DNA of 64,000 nucleotides from Elysia chlorotica. Lineage: Eukaryota; Mollusca; Gastropoda; Plakobranchidae. The translations under genes and the position numbers were made by a program. Of this stretch, positions 23,501-34,832 are shown one piece after another. The DNA lies in the NCBI GenBank assembly GCA_003991915.1, contig RQTK01000168.1, forward strand, positions 194,434 to 258,433. The letters run 5' to 3'. The notes under the pieces were generated by a model, which worked only from the letters and a program-made list of their open reading frames with translations, was not told the DNA's origin and made no database searches. The number at the start of each line of letters is the position of its first letter. Positions within the stretch are counted from its first letter, which is position 1.

Positions 23501-24265
23501 TGTACCAAACTGGATTGTGGTTTCATTTGGTAATACTCATGCTAAACGAGTTTAGCTGCTGCTAAGACTGATTTTTAGATATTTTAGGCGAGTTCCTGTG
23601 TTGTCTTTTACAAGGTTGTTGTTACGCCTTTACAGCGCATTGATATTCTTTATAAGGAAATTGTTAACTACATGAATTGTTGAAAAGATTTTTTTTTAAA
23701 CTCGTGGTTTGACTTAGCCTTATGCGGTTGGATTTTTTTCCCGGCTATTGCACAATGACATCAATATATTTAAGTTTTCGCTGCTTTAATCTGTGCAGAC
23801 ATTTCGGGCATACCGCGAGATGTTTGAGGAGCAGAAAGCAGCCATTGACTCTAGGTACCGTCAGCTCTTGGAGGAATCCATACAAGATGCGGTTTACCTG
23901 TCTTCTCGCAACTCTGATATTTCTCAAGAAAATCAGCTTCTCAAGCAACGTAAGTTACTCATAGACTCTTAAGATGTAATTTTTTTTCCTCCTTTTTATT
24001 GCATATAGGCTTGAAATGTGTTTATGTACCTTATCATGGGGACTGTTGTTGTTTTTTTTAGCTTCATTTAAATCCTTGGCCCTATTGTATATATTCAGAT
24101 GTAACAATGACAATATTTACACTTCATTTATTTTTTATTGTTACCACAACTTTTATTTTTAAAGTTAATTGTATTCTTGTATGTTTTTTGTTTTGTTCAG
24201 AAATTGCTGAGATGAAAGATGTGATCACAAAACTGGGTGGAACAATCCCAGACAGCGTGCGATGA
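7670..24265 (+). CDS. Divergent kinesin-like motor protein, 23 exons, frame broken once
   Basis: Exons: 7670-7732 (5' UTR plus ATG at 7730), 8217-8345, 8563-8610, 9127-9210, 9934-9996, 10225-10299, 11933-12034, 12381-12500, 13860-13954, 14803-14845, 15134-15233, 15595-15649, 16722-16804, 17073-17180, 18042-18146, 19387-19573, 20519-20661, 20987-21046, 21560-21661, 22523-22624, 23056-23160, 23799-23949, 24201-24265. The ATG is the last codon of its exon and has an in-frame TAA two codons upstream. About 333 N-terminal residues form a kinesin motor: SVRVVAKCRPL near residue 6, P-loop GATGSGKS at about 87-94, LADLAGCE at about 235-242, and [20 protein letters not shown]. The remaining 375 or so residues are Glu/Lys/Gln-rich coiled coil ending in GGTIPDSVR. 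Kinesins use ATP to move on microtubules. Here the usual SSRSH switch I and the KE part of switch II are not recognisable. The spliced coding length is 2128 nt, one more than a multiple of three. I cannot assign a kinesin subfamily. Confidence 0.9.
11933..12034 (+). CDS. Kinesin motor exon with in-frame stop and frame shift
   Basis: The exon starts after CAACAG and reads ILDEKMTDLLNDNHN, matching the usual EIYNE..RDLL segment of kinesins, but reaches TGA at 12002-12004. The next exon (12381-12500, FIDGLSELIV) requires two carried-over bases, while this 102-bp exon enters and leaves in phase 0. All three frames contain a stop across the exon. A single extra base, or two missing bases, between about 11966 and 12001 would reconcile everything. 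The cause could be an assembly error, a disabling mutation or an allele. A SINE begins only about 15-20 bp after the donor. Confidence 0.8.
12050..12275 (+). mobile_element. SINE with the CTAGGAGAC-type tail
   Basis: A diverged head with a CCGCAATCTGGCAAA B-box remnant leads into the common SINE body (GTGGCCAACTGAGAGAAGAGTCC, then CAGACCCTAATCTTAGGACC). The 3' end is GGGAATCTAGGAGACATAAAACTAGGAGAG instead of the GTTGGACGTTAAACCAAC ending seen in most other copies. Confidence 0.65.
12985..13775 (-). mobile_element. RTE-like LINE 3' fragment, antisense in a kinesin intron
   Basis: On the minus strand two frames cover the C-terminal part of a reverse transcriptase. The first is at 13773-13520 (CSRCQGTARLIDGR, FCYLGDMLSAAGGC). 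The second is at 13502-13020 (CVQSAMLHASETWPL, LQRNDRAMIRQICN, LRWYGHVERSSGAIK, GKGRPRMTWKQV). A frame change separates them near 13500. The FCYLGD...LYGSETW-like and RWxGHVxR...GRP+xTW patterns are typical of RTE-type and related endonuclease-bearing LINEs. The minus-strand 3' end shows GTTAAACAAAATACC followed by five GAT units at about 13010-12993, a typical LINE tail. It is 5'-truncated and lies wholly within the intron 12501-13859, opposite to the host gene. Confidence 0.85.
14508..14637. repeat. (AGT)n / (CAG)n trinucleotide block
   Basis: About 24 AGT/TAG units, then CAGTAG and about eight CAG units, then GTGGTGGTGG. It sits in the GC-donor intron of the kinesin gene. Open frames of poly-Val, poly-Thr or poly-Tyr are artefacts of the repeat. 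Confidence 0.95.
14638..14690 (-). mobile_element. SINE tRNA-like head fragment
   Basis: The minus strand carries GGGGCGAACTGGCTCAAG followed by TGGTAGAGCGTTGGTC, the same A-box head as the SINE at 2.3-2.5 kb. The B box and body have been replaced by the trinucleotide repeat, so only the 5' end survives. Confidence 0.6.
15715..16090. repeat. 47-bp minisatellite, eight copies
   Basis: Eight head-to-tail units start at about 15715, 15762, 15809, 15856, 15903, 15950, 15997 and 16044. Each begins GTTATTATGTGGCAATGCCT and continues AGTTTCAATTGATCTAT. Units differ at only one to three bases near the 3' end (TTTCATTTC versus TTTCATTTA). The block lies in the kinesin intron 15650-16721. The near identity points to recent expansion or ongoing homogenisation. 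Confidence 0.97.
16355..16600 (+). mobile_element. Full-length SINE with tRNA-like head
   Basis: From the 5' end: a head with GTACAAGGGTAGAATATCTG (A-box side) and GGTTTGAACCCC (B-box side) at about 16368-16422, a linker TTTTGTCCCCTTCTGATTGG, then the common body (GTGACTGGCTGAGACAGCAG, GTCTCTGTGTGGCAGGATAT, GTCTTGGGTTCGGTCC). It ends in GACATTAGACACTAAGCAAC. Useful as a reference copy for the family in this window. It sits in a kinesin intron in the sense orientation. Confidence 0.8.
17318..17505 (+). mobile_element. SINE body copy in a kinesin intron
   Basis: Starts TTTTTGTCCCCTACTGGTTGG and runs through GGTCGGCTGAGACAGGAGCC and GTCAGACGTTAGTCCTGGG to TGTTGGACGCTAAGCAA. The tRNA-like head is missing. 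Confidence 0.75.
19620..19834. repeat. Tandem duplication of about 99 bp
   Basis: The segment 19620-19718 (GTGCCTGAATTTTTAATACT to CTTGAGAATT) is repeated at 19736-19834 with essentially no differences, offset 116 bp. It lies in the kinesin intron 19574-20518 and is very recent. Confidence 0.95.
21848..22143 (+). mobile_element. LINE fragment (linker region) in a kinesin intron
   Basis: A frame near 21878-21980 reads SRNQAELRAIQRELRNKIRK. After a frame change the sequence reads ANWDCIKEMTGLSKNKKQL at about 21993-22045. This resembles the stretch between endonuclease and reverse transcriptase of CR1/RTE-like LINEs, where a basic helix is followed by W..(I/L)K.(I/M)TG. It is short and frame-shifted, so it is a relic, and the family assignment is tentative. 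Confidence 0.5.
22338..22515. repeat. TATCT/ATATC pentanucleotide array
   Basis: About 35 units of CTTAT and CATAT pentamers with occasional single-base changes and two register slips. The array ends only 7 bp before the acceptor of exon 22523-22624, so it occupies the place where the polypyrimidine tract of that intron would be. Confidence 0.95.
22737..22795 (+). pseudogene. Relic duplicate of a kinesin exon end and donor
   Basis: The sequence AAGATGAAGGGCAGAGTACG followed by CTGTTGTTGCGTTCAAGGTG closely matches the end of exon 22523-22624 and its intron start (GAGATGAAGGCAGATCGCTC, GGTTGTTGCGTTGAAGGTGC). The similarity extends about 30 bp into the intron. There is an extra G that changes the frame and no acceptor, so this is a dead partial exon duplicate about 150 bp downstream of its source. 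Confidence 0.75.
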
Positions 24266-25968
24266 AATGATCATCATCATCATAAGGGATGAGCAAAATA
24301 CATCTTGCCTTGCTGTACAAATAGAGTTTATAACAGATTTCAGGTTTTAACCAAGAGTTTTTATAAGATTTCTTTCTTAACCATCATGTAATAATGTTCG
24401 CACAAGACTGACAGCTTAGTTTTTCTACAAAGTCTAGTTGTGATTTTAAGTGGGTTTTTTTTTTTTTTTTTTTTTTTTTAAACAAAGACTTATTGATGTG
24501 TGTATTATTTTGTATACTTTTGTTTGTTATATTTCATACCTGTAAAGGGAATGGTTTCTCACATCTTAGTCTATGATTACAAACAAACAATAATATTTGA
24601 GAACTCTTGAGGTGCAATTACTAAATATTGTTTTAAACATATATTGTTCTGACAAGATGAAAACAAAAATTTGGAAACCTGAAGCTGATTTGGTCTTAGC
24701 AATGTTTTTCTGTGATATATTTTAACGTGTGAAATGAAATTATTTTGATCTATGATTATTATGCATGTATAAATTGCAATAACGCAAATTAAGAGACAGA
24801 AATGTGCAAATACTAATCAATGTTTACAATCCTCAATAGTGTTTTTCCGATACTCATTGTCTTTGTAGAAGTCATACCTAAAAAAACGTGCCTAATACAC
24901 TATAATTTATAATGATAAAGCATGAAGTCTTTTCATATGGTTGACTTCTAGCAAATATTGATTACTTTAAGTGATTAAGTGATATAATTATTGTACGCAA
25001 ACTTTTTCTCGCAAGTCTGTGCAGTTTTTTTTTAAAACAGACTTTTTTTCAATTCAACACCTCTAAAAGTCTTGTGGTATATGCAATGAATATGAGTAAT
25101 ACTAATGGGAATCGAAAATTGTAATTTTAAACCATCTTGTACCACAGTAATGCCAACTGGGTCATTATCTTTTTTATTGACCATTGTAAATCTGCATAGC
25201 TAATTGAATCTCAGTACATATACACTTGACAGACTTTTACTGAACTCTGATTTGCCAACTTTGTTGGGGTTTTTTTATCCATAAATTTACAGAAAATTGG
25301 CATCACTGATGTTAGCATATATATATATAGTTAGGTGAGGTTGACTTTTGAAAATAATTATTCAGGCATTCTTAACCTGATTTTAAACTTATTAAGGTGG
25401 GAATACGGCTAAAGGATCATGCGTATTTCACTATAATGCATGTAAAATATCATACCAATGTTGTATGAATAGTCGAGAAGTCCGATCATGTCCAGACTGG
25501 AACTTTCAATTTTAGTAATTTTTACTTGGTGTTTTCTTGAGGTACACACGTGCAAGTTGTTTACATACTTCATGTAAAGACATGCAGAAATAATACTATT
25601 TCATGTTTTGAATTTGCTTTCAGCATTTGTATGTATAACATTTTACAAAATTTGTTGACTTTTTATAACCAATATAAGCATTCCGTCCAAGTATTTTTTG
25701 CTGTATTTTGGATCTAGTTTTATTTTATAAGGTCCACCTCATGTACTGGTCATTCTAACAAGTCTAAATGTTTTTCAGTAAGGTTGCATTTAAAGTCTAT
25801 ATATTTGTAATTAAAACCCGGCTTTCTAAAAGGGTATTCAAGCTAAGGTTTGATTTATTTTGGCATTGTAAAGTATGGAAAAGGCATTTATTGATAATCA
25901 AAAAAAAGTCCAAAGATGAACTCACTGCATGGCTTTTGAACCTTTAAAATTTTGTACTCAGGTTTAAC

Positions 25969-25983
25969 AATAAATTTAATAAA
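25969..25983 (+). promoter_or_regulatory. Candidate kinesin polyadenylation signals
   Basis: Two overlapping-range AATAAA hexamers (25969-25974 and 25978-25983) downstream of the kinesin stop. No transcript evidence is available, and other sites are possible in such AT-rich DNA. Confidence 0.3.
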
Positions 25984-28915
25984 GAAAGAACATCTGACTA
26001 AAATCACTTTCAATGTTATGTTGTTATATATATAATTATAAATTTTGTATGAATTGAATTATAATCTACAATCATTATCATTTTCATACCTTTTTTTCCT
26101 TTGGAAAATGGATAGGACTCTGTACTAAATAACATGTGATATTATTTTATTGGAACAAGTTTTTAAAAAGATTATGTATGTATTTAATAAATGTAAGGAT
26201 TTCTAATTTGTAATCTTCACCATTATTGTACATTACACACTGCTTTTGTAAAATTTATGGATTTAATACATAATTGTAAGGATTTCTAATTTGTGATTTT
26301 TCACCGAAATTATTTTACATCATATGTTTTTGTCAAGGGCCATGGAAATTGTAAGGGCGTCTGTAAAATAGTGTTAAAATAAAATTAAAGAGAGGCATCA
26401 TTATCCTTACAATTTTTTTATAATACATTTAGAAAAATTTAGATTATTGCTTGATGCTCTGTTTCATATTTTACAGTTGTTTTTTTTTCTTTCTTAACGA
26501 ATGCACTCTAATGACTTATTATAAACTACAAACTTACTTTATATTTTTTAAATAATTCAGTAATAGAAGTGATTGGAATAAGGATCATTATCAGAAAATA
26601 AAACAAACAAAACAATCGTAACACACGAAGGTTCCCTTGTTCATTTCTTGAACTGTCAATATTTGCAGTAAATGTTGGTACATCAACGTTTATTAGATCT
26701 TAGTTAAAACAAAATATTTCTTCTCAGTATTTGTTTAAAATTTATTTCCCGTTCCTTTTTTATAAACTTTGTCTGAAATATTAATATATGCTTCACTTTT
26801 TCTTTGTCACTTACAAAAGATGAAATGAAATGGAGCTAAAGTAATGTTAAGTCTTGAACATAGTCAGCCATTAATCAACATACAAATAGATTTTTCGGCT
26901 ATTTTTTTTATTTCACGCATTCACTCATCTTTTCTTAAAAAAAAAAAAAAAGAGTAATCACAGTGAATTACTACTCGTAACTAAGAGTAACCACCAACAT
27001 AAGGATATACTTTTAATTTCTTAGTGAAAGCACATTAAACTTTAGAACCCGACAGCAGTCAGATCTGTTAGACATACACAATAGGATAGTGAGTATATGA
27101 TGGGGAACATTTTACATTTTGTATCAAAATTTTAGGGCTGAGTGGAAGGCAAAATACCAGGCACTCCATGAAAAAAAAAAAAAATAGAGTAGAGAGATGA
27201 CGGATGGTCTGTTTATAATACATTCAGATTTAAATCAAATGTCCGAGTATAGCCAGATTGAAGTGCTGTAAGCAGCTGTATCATATTAAAGCCAATGTCT
27301 TGATATACCTGTGTATGAGCATTTATTCAGTACATTATAAGAGCGACACATCGACAGGCGCAGTATATCTACGTTTTTTATCCTTCAACAGACTTCAATT
27401 TGCAGACAACAAATATCCGGACTCAGTATATCTGAGCCCTCACTTCCTAATATATATGCATTAAGAGTTGCCTCACCTCAGAACTCTACACTTTCAAGAA
27501 AAACTGGTATAGGCTTCTAAGCAGTAGAATGCGACTTTTAAGTCTTTGATTCGCCACATGGGATTTTGCCTTCACTTGCACACACACACACACAGTTCCT
27601 TATGGCAAACATCCCAAAAAGCTGCACATACTATTATTATTAATGTCCTTAAAATCTACCTTTATTTATTCATCTCCTCTGTTGCTCTCTCAAACTAGAT
27701 GTAGGTTTATGACAATCTCTTCTACATGTAATCCACTTGTTTAGGGTAGAGACATGCAGAGACTATTAACTTGGAAACAATGAGTTTTTCAGATGAATAA
27801 GCTTTAAGGAGATGTTAACTAGAGAGAAATTATGAATACCTTAGACTTAGTGAGATACCTTGATTAGTAGATGGAAATGAAGTTATGCAAAACGTTGAAT
27901 TTTTAAGATGGATAACCTTTTTGATAATGAAAATTAGAGAAAAATTTTTCACTTCTTGGTAGATACACTGTTTAGTAGATTGAAAGAAAGTATAAAAACA
28001 TGAAAATGAGCCTTCAAGGACTCAAAGGTTGTGTGTACACTTTTTATTACACATGTATTACAAAAAGAGTGTAAATTTCATAACATTTTAAAACATTATT
28101 TGAGAGAGAGAAACATATAAAATGAATAATTGTCTGCTCTTTATGTGCCATCACTTCTAAAATTAGAACAAAAAAACGTGGAGATGCAACTTGCATATTT
28201 TTTTAATACTTAATTTCTCACTGCATAATTTGTCAACAAAGCTCAGAGATTCATATGGTTCCTTCAGTTAAGTAATTTTTATCTTTCGAGAGGCTTTCTC
28301 ATTTGCAAAAACTTTAGAAAAGCTAAAGAATCGCATAATATCAAAGGCAAATCAAAATTTTTGGGGGAAAATGCTTCCAAGTAAAGTAAAACAGTAAAAC
28401 AAGTTTGAAACAGATAACAAAATGGTTATTCTAATAAAAGGAAGGAAAATAAATGTGTGCTCTGGTAACTACAATGCAATGTCCAAACATGTCTTGTGAC
28501 TGTAACTTTCAGCAATTTTGATAACAAAATTTCTGGGAAAAGGCACATGGGAAAGCATGGTGTATTTTGCATCTTTGGATTATCTAATCAAGAACATCAA
28601 TAGATAATCTCAATGTGTTAAAACTTTGAAGTTTTTAAGCAAATTTACATGTACACAGTAAAATCTAACAAGGTTGAGGGAATGTTGAATTATCTGATAC
28701 ATTGTGGTACATATCTTCAGAATATAATACATATTTTAACTTTTTTTTAAAGCCAGCAAAAAAATTAGTTTTGAGAGCAAACATAACATAAAGGTTTCTG
28801 GGCTATCAGCTGTACTTGCTTTGGTAAAGTTTTTCTTTGGCACTCAATTAGATACCAAATGTATAATATACTTGTCTGATATTTTGAAAAATTATTATGC
28901 ATTAACATATAATCT

Positions 28916-28921
28916 TTTATT
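28916..28921 (-). promoter_or_regulatory. Candidate poly(A) signal of the ependymin-like gene
   Basis: AATAAA on the minus strand about 260 bp past the stop codon. Chance occurrence is possible. Confidence 0.3.
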
Positions 28922-29180
28922 TTTGTTTTACATGAAAGAAACAAATGTGATAAATACCTTATATAAAACCCAAAAATTATAAAACTTAAATTTACCATAG
29001 AGCCAGAAAAAAAGACCAATATTATGAATATTAACCTTCATACAATCAAAAAGAACAAATTAAAATGAATAAAAAACAAAACAAAAGCACATACAAACGA
29101 GATCAATGTTCTAAAATCTGCTTACAGGAAAGGCTACTCTAACATTTAAGGTGGGGGTAGATATGAAGGGAACCACCATC

Positions 29181-32100
29181 TCACACACCAAGAACATAGT
29201 CCTGACGATCAATCTCAATAGGCAAGTCAAAGTCGCTCCAGTCCTAGAAAGAAAAAATTGAAATGAGAGTAGATTACGACTTGCTTATACTTATGTGAAT
29301 TGTTGCCTTTTTCCTTTTTCACTTTCCTTTCCCATACTTTGATCAGGTGCTTATGAAAATTGTAAGTGCTTTAACATTTTAAATTATATGGCAGACAATT
29401 AAGTCAGCTTGTTTGCAAGTTATTATCATTTGTGTTTCAAAAGAATATTAAGCATCTATTAAAAAAAAAAATCTCATCAACATAGAGAGCTTCTTTGTTT
29501 GCCTCTGTATGGAACATGCTGATGTATTTCATGTTGTTGTTGGGTTGGTTTAACGTCCATCAGCAGCACTATATAGGCTATATTGTGGACGGGCCCCAAG
29601 ACGGACGTCTGAAAATTTTATGTGCTGCCACACACGAGACAGGGCGGGGATACCATGAGCCAGGATTCGAACTCGGAACCTTTTGCGTCGGAAGCCGATG
29701 TTCTACCCCTGGGCCACCGCGCCCCCGATGTATTTCAGTGTCTATCAGTCTCATAATCGACGCCTACATCTTACCTCTGTGCAATCTCTTGGCACATCAA
29801 AAACAGTCTCGTTTTTAATGCCTGGAGTGATGTCAACAAAGCCTACATTTTTCAGGATGTCATCTATTGGAGAAAAAAAAAAGAAAGATAAAAACGTATA
29901 AAAATTGCCAGATTGTTAAGCCAGTACGAACAAGAATTGCGTGGAAACCTATCATGACAAATTACTGCATCATTAATTTATGAATGGTTTTAAAAAAGGT
30001 ACTTAATTGTTTTTGCCAGACAATTATTCCTTCCAAGACAGAAACTTTTCCATAAAGCAAAAGCATTTTATTTTAACCTACATGGCTGGTTTATCTCATG
30101 TATTTTTTTAATTGAAAATTCAAAGTGTTTTAATGGTCTTATTGAATAATTAAACTTAGATATATACTTTTCATGGATTATGGCTTTTCTTTTTCTTTGA
30201 AGTACAATAATATAAATATAATGTACATTGCTGCATGGGTTGAATAAGTTTGGGGAGATGATTGTACATTGAAATTATTTGAAGCTATTGCTTGATAAGA
30301 AGTCCTTTATATTTATTAATACTTCAATACATTAAAAAAAAACATATAGGTACATCTACATCGTAAATTCTGAACTAGCTTGCAGTAGTAAAACATAGTC
30401 TGGTTCACAATTTTTATAAATAACATTGTCATGCAGAATTTATTTTTATTGTATATCAAATTTTTACTACTGTATTCCCTTAGCCATGCATTTTCAGTAT
30501 TACGCTAAAATGATTCTGTCTTTCAAACTATTTTGAAGAGCACCTTCCCCCTACACATAATAATGTACTGTCAATTTTCAAAAAATAACAAAAGATGCCA
30601 AAAATATTGAGTCACTTAAGTGCACAGAAACTACAAAACAGAAGGTGAAGGCCAAGTCAAATTTAGATTACGAAATATAATTTTTTTTTTATATGGTGAG
30701 TGCTTTAATGTTTCGTTCCTAATAATAATAATCTACTATTTCTAAAGCCAGTATCTTCTTCTCCACAAGTTTTAATATGTATAAAAATAAATTTAATCAA
30801 TTTGAAGGCTTTTTATAAAATAAATCTGGCAAAAAAAAGTACTTACTAGGTCACAACAAGCAGTTGTTCAAGTTCAAGAATATTATCTTCAGTAACTTGC
30901 TTTTGCAAGCTGTTATTATTTGAGCATTCATACATTCATTCAACCAGTAGGCCTACCAAGTCTAGAGCAGACATAGGTGATCATGGCACGCCACTCATCT
31001 CTTGCTCAGACAACTTTAACACGCCTAAGTTGCTCCTGTCTTTATTGTTTGCCAATCTGTTTACACTATCTAAATTTGAGCATACAAAACATAAAAAGAC
31101 AGAACATAAAAATTTTATTTTAACTTACAGTGTCCAACTCGGCCCATTGAGATTTCACCTATGGGAGCACACACTCCCTCCGACACTGGCTGCACGGTCA
31201 AAATGGTGTTCATGCGCTTGCCCCTGATTTTGTAGCTAGAAACCTTGTAGCCTCCATCAAGACCCAAGTAGTATTCCCCGTAGGACTTGGCATCATCTAT
31301 AGAGTAAGGGGGGCAGAAAGAAAGTGTTTTTGGGAATGCAGTCAAACTTGGAGATAGCTTATCATTAACACAATGGAGGTATACATACATGTATGCTGTG
31401 AATTAGGTGTTTTTGTAGAGACAAAAGGCTAAAGTTCTCAAAATTGCACACATTTTTATTCTATGTTTATTGGTTCCTAAGATGTGAATTTGGGAAAACC
31501 CTAAAAACTAGTGCTGGCAAAATACTGTGACTGCGTTGAGTTAATGAATGGGTAAAAGATGAAAATTTCAATCCATTTATCTTTACTAATGCATGGGGTT
31601 GAGTTGAGTTGGCCTCTTAATATCCAACGTCCGCAGCAAGGCTATATATTGTGGACGTGTTCTAAGACTAACATCTGACAAATTTACATGCTGCCACACA
31701 AACACAGTATGAGGATACCAGGACTCCTGTGTCAGCTGCTCTTGTTAAGACATAATCAAGGTACTGACAGCACAGATATTCTCAAACTGAGACAAAAATG
31801 CAAGGAAAAAGAGAAAATGTGCATGTCGGTGCAATGATGATTGATCGAGCAGCTTACTTCAATTTTGGAATCAATCAAAGCAGCTTTGAAGGCGTATCAT
31901 CAAGGGCTTAGTTTCATTATTAATACTAGTTAGGAACCCACGAAAATTGCGGAATGGACAATGATGAAGGATTACAGATGAATTTGAAGTGTGCTAAAAC
32001 TTAAAATTGTGTTTTTCCAGAATCTATAACTTAAAATATTTTCATAAAGAGAAGCACCAACAATTTAGTTCTGTGAAAAACACTTCTAGGACATCGTTGT

Positions 32101-34137
32101 TCACTTTTTTTTGTTTGTCGTTTTTTCCTTTCTCATTTTTTTTTGCTTGATTGATAGTTGCTATCTTTTGCTTGGACATGTTTGCAAGTCATAAAAGAAT
32201 TTTTTTTTCCCCGGCTAAAAAGCCTTAACTATATCAACTTTGGGCATATCTCCATTATCAGGTCACATCAGTTCAAAGCTAAAAAAAAAATAAAGGATTC
32301 TTAATGGGTTTCAATATGAAAGCAATAATACAGATGATTCAGATCCATTAAACAAACTATAAATAATAATCCCTTATCCTTTGATCTGTACATTGTTCTT
32401 AATTACAACAAGCTGTCTATAAAACATGGGCGTTGCTGTCTAGTTCAGCTTCATCATATATCCTATTAAAATGCACCATGTGTTCTTAAATTGGAGACTT
32501 GTAACGAGCTGACTTGTATCAATCTAATCACTTCAGCCCCTTGATGTTCTTGTTGGGTTGGTTTAACGTCCAACAGCAGCACTATATAGGCCATATTGTG
32601 GACGGGCCCCAAGACAGGGCGGGGATACCATGACTCCTGTCTCAGCCGGTCACATTATACTGACACCGACCCAACCAGTATGGAACGCAACAGCCAGGAT
32701 TCGAACTCGGGACCTTTTGCGTCGGAAGCCGATGTTCTACCCCTGGATAGGTGGGGGAGACATGATTCACACATTGAACGACATCTAACGCCAAGCAGGT
32801 CTTGCTGAGTATGTTAGTATTGTTACAGTCTAGGCCCCCATAATATGGTTGAAAGAAAAATGTATGTATAGTACATGAATAATCTATTTTTCAAATCCTC
32901 CAATTAACATGTACTTACATATCTGGGGCATCCCAAAACTTACCAGGAATGCAAGCTTTTCGAAACTCTCCTTCCAGCTTCTTCTTCCAGCAACTTCCTT
33001 TTTCATAGTCGTCAACATACACCATTAATCCCTGACAGGTGGCATGGCAATTAGAGAAAACATTAAGATTAGTGGGCAAAGTAAAAGAGAAAAAAAAATG
33101 AACACTTGCCTTGAAAAAAAAATGGTTTTAAATACCAAAAAGGTTTTGATTTTGAATTCATAGTATTCACAATCTATTCAATATAAAAGGGCAAAAGAGA
33201 AAAGAAAATGGGATTCATTTTGTTTTTGCATTTATCAGTCATTTATCAACCATTGTTCTTATTTAGCAATTAAGACTTTTTCACCCCGTTCAGAGTGAAT
33301 AGAAAAGACAGTGTATACTACATGTTCTTGGTGGTTCCTATCCAGAAAAAAAAATAGTAACATAAAATTGCAAGGCAATTTTTCAGTATTTACCTTGTCC
33401 TCACTAAGAACCACGACTTTGATCTTAGCCTCAATGTCCCCATTGACATATCGCAAGTAGACTGCAGATCTTTTGGCAGTGAAGTCATACGCTACATGGT
33501 TATATTCCTGCACATATAAAACAAATGGTTCTTATCAAAAGTCATAATTATGAGGCAAAACAAGACTGTTCATACATATTTAATCTTTTGTCAATTACTC
33601 AACACAAAAACAGTGCAACCTTATCACATCTTTCTAATGAAACAGACCTTGAATTATGAGTTCAATAACTTAAAAATAAAAAAATAATTTCAACTGCAGT
33701 AAACTTTTTCACATAACCCTCATGCACAAATTTTTGTCTTAGAAAAGTTTCTTTGTATAAAAAAAAATAAAAAGTAAAAAAAAAATTGTAATGAAATATA
33801 CATGTCATTGCGAAGTTGAAAACAAAAAAAAAATGCAAACTTTTACGTAATTTGACATTAACTTTGTTCCTGTAGACATAAAATGCATCTGAGGCACACG
33901 CATTGGTTTTATGTTTGTATTCAATCACTAATTAAATCAGGTATAAAATAAATTCAACTTTTGAGGAAATTATCTTATCCTATGAAAGTTTGAACTAACC
34001 GTGATGAGACCATGACGCACATATCCAGCATAGCCAGCAAATTCCGACTGAGTGCCCTCCCATTGATCTGGGGTACAGCACATCCAGCCAAGGGAGGCCA
34101 GTGAGCACAGAATTACAGCCACCGATATCCACTGCAT
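29181..34137 (-). CDS. Ependymin-related secreted protein, six exons, 219 aa
   Basis: Exons in transcript order: 34137-34000, 33507-33394, 33031-32944, 31296-31129, 29863-29775, 29243-29181. The coding length is 660 nt, exactly 220 codons with the stop, and all junction phases agree. The chosen start (MQWISVAVILCSLASLG) gives a clean signal peptide; an upstream in-frame ATG at 34161 would add eight residues. The mature part begins CCTPDQWEG, the hallmark start of ependymin-family proteins. The family pattern continues with YDFTAKRSAVYLRY, a KGSCWKKKLEGEFRKACIP segment, GEYYLGLDGG, VCAPIGEIS and FVDITPGIKNETVFDVPRDC. Six cysteines are conserved in type (CC, SC, AC, VC, DC), and KNET is an N-glycosylation site. 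Ependymin-related proteins are secreted, calcium- and lipid-associated glycoproteins. They are expanded in molluscs and other invertebrates, and the exact function here is unknown. Confidence 0.93.
29536..29740 (-). mobile_element. SINE copy just 3' of ependymin exon 5
   Basis: On the minus strand the head has GGGTAGAACATCGGCTTCCG and the B-box region GAGTTCGAATCCTGG. The body is shortened and ends in CTGATGGACGTTAAACCAACC near 29545. It lies in the last intron of the ependymin-like gene in the same orientation. It is nearly identical in its head to the copy at 32545-32760. Confidence 0.8.
31595..31745 (-). mobile_element. SINE body fragment in an ependymin intron
   Basis: The plus strand shows GTTGAGTTGGCCTCTTAATA then CCAACGTCCGCAGCAAGGC and GACAAATTTACATGCTGCCA; read on the minus strand these are the 3' two thirds of the common SINE. 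No head remains. Confidence 0.65.
32545..32760 (-). mobile_element. Near full-length SINE in an ependymin intron
   Basis: Plus-strand reading starts with TGTTGGGTTGGTTTAACGTC (the SINE 3' end), goes through ACAGGGCGGGGATACCATGA and CGGTCACATTATACTGACAC, and ends with GGATTCGAACTCGGGACC and CGTCGGAAGCCGATGTTCTA, the tRNA-like head. The head is almost identical to the one at 29536-29740, so this subfamily moved recently. Confidence 0.85.
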
Positions 34138-34161
34138 TGTGACTCGTGGAACTGTATGCAT

Positions 34162-34772
34162 GTATTTTTAAAAAAGATTCTTTCTTTTAAATTAGGCCTA
34201 CTTGTGAGAAATATTAATTTAATTTGTCTCCAAATTGCCATTCTAAAAGAAGAGAAGCCACAGTTTAATCATTTTTTTTAAAGCCTTTATATTATTAACC
34301 CTGTCTATATGTCCTATTTATGTCGGGGGTGACTTTGTGCCCCCACCAAGAACTGATGCATCCCTACCGTACATCTAGAGTGACATTGTGTCCCCACATT
34401 TTTATAGGCAGCCAATGTAGAAGTAGAAAGAGTTAGCGGAGTAGGAGCAGCAGGAGGAGGAGCAGCAGTGATATATGAGCAGGAGGAGGCATAGGCGGAA
34501 GAGGATTAGCATTAGGAGGAGGCGTAATCGGAGACCAAGGGGGAGTCAGAGGAGAAGGAGCAAGAAGGAGAAGGAGCAAGAGGGAGGAAGGGCTGGAGGG
34601 AGGAGAATCAAAAGGAGGAAGGAAGAGAAAGAGGGAGGAGCATCAGGAGGGAGGAAGAGCAGAGGGAGGAATAGCAGGAGCAGGGAAATAAACAGCTAAT
34701 TGCTTACTATACTTTGAAGGAGAGAGAGGTGTGGGGGGAGGGAGAAGGGGGAAGGCAGAGAGATTTTAATTT

Positions 34773-34832
<60 letters not shown>

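Larger units (their letters stand above)
24266..29180. other. Kinesin 3' UTR and intergenic region to the ependymin-like gene
   Basis: AT-rich with no credible open frame over 85 codons. Candidate poly(A) signals AATAAA lie at 25969-25974 and 25978-25983 on the plus strand, which would give a 3' UTR of about 1.7 kb. Short CA and T/A homopolymer runs occur (for example around 24457-24479 and 27577-27593). I see no transposon with recognisable ends. Confidence 0.5.

Noticed and set aside
33662-33928. 88-codon minus-strand frame in the ependymin intron
   Set aside because: Phe/Lys-rich composition from AT-rich intron; the ependymin exons on either side splice perfectly without it.
34475-34699. 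74-residue Arg-rich protein
   Set aside because: Produced by a purine-rich AGGAGG tract; no codon bias, splice context or conservation visible.
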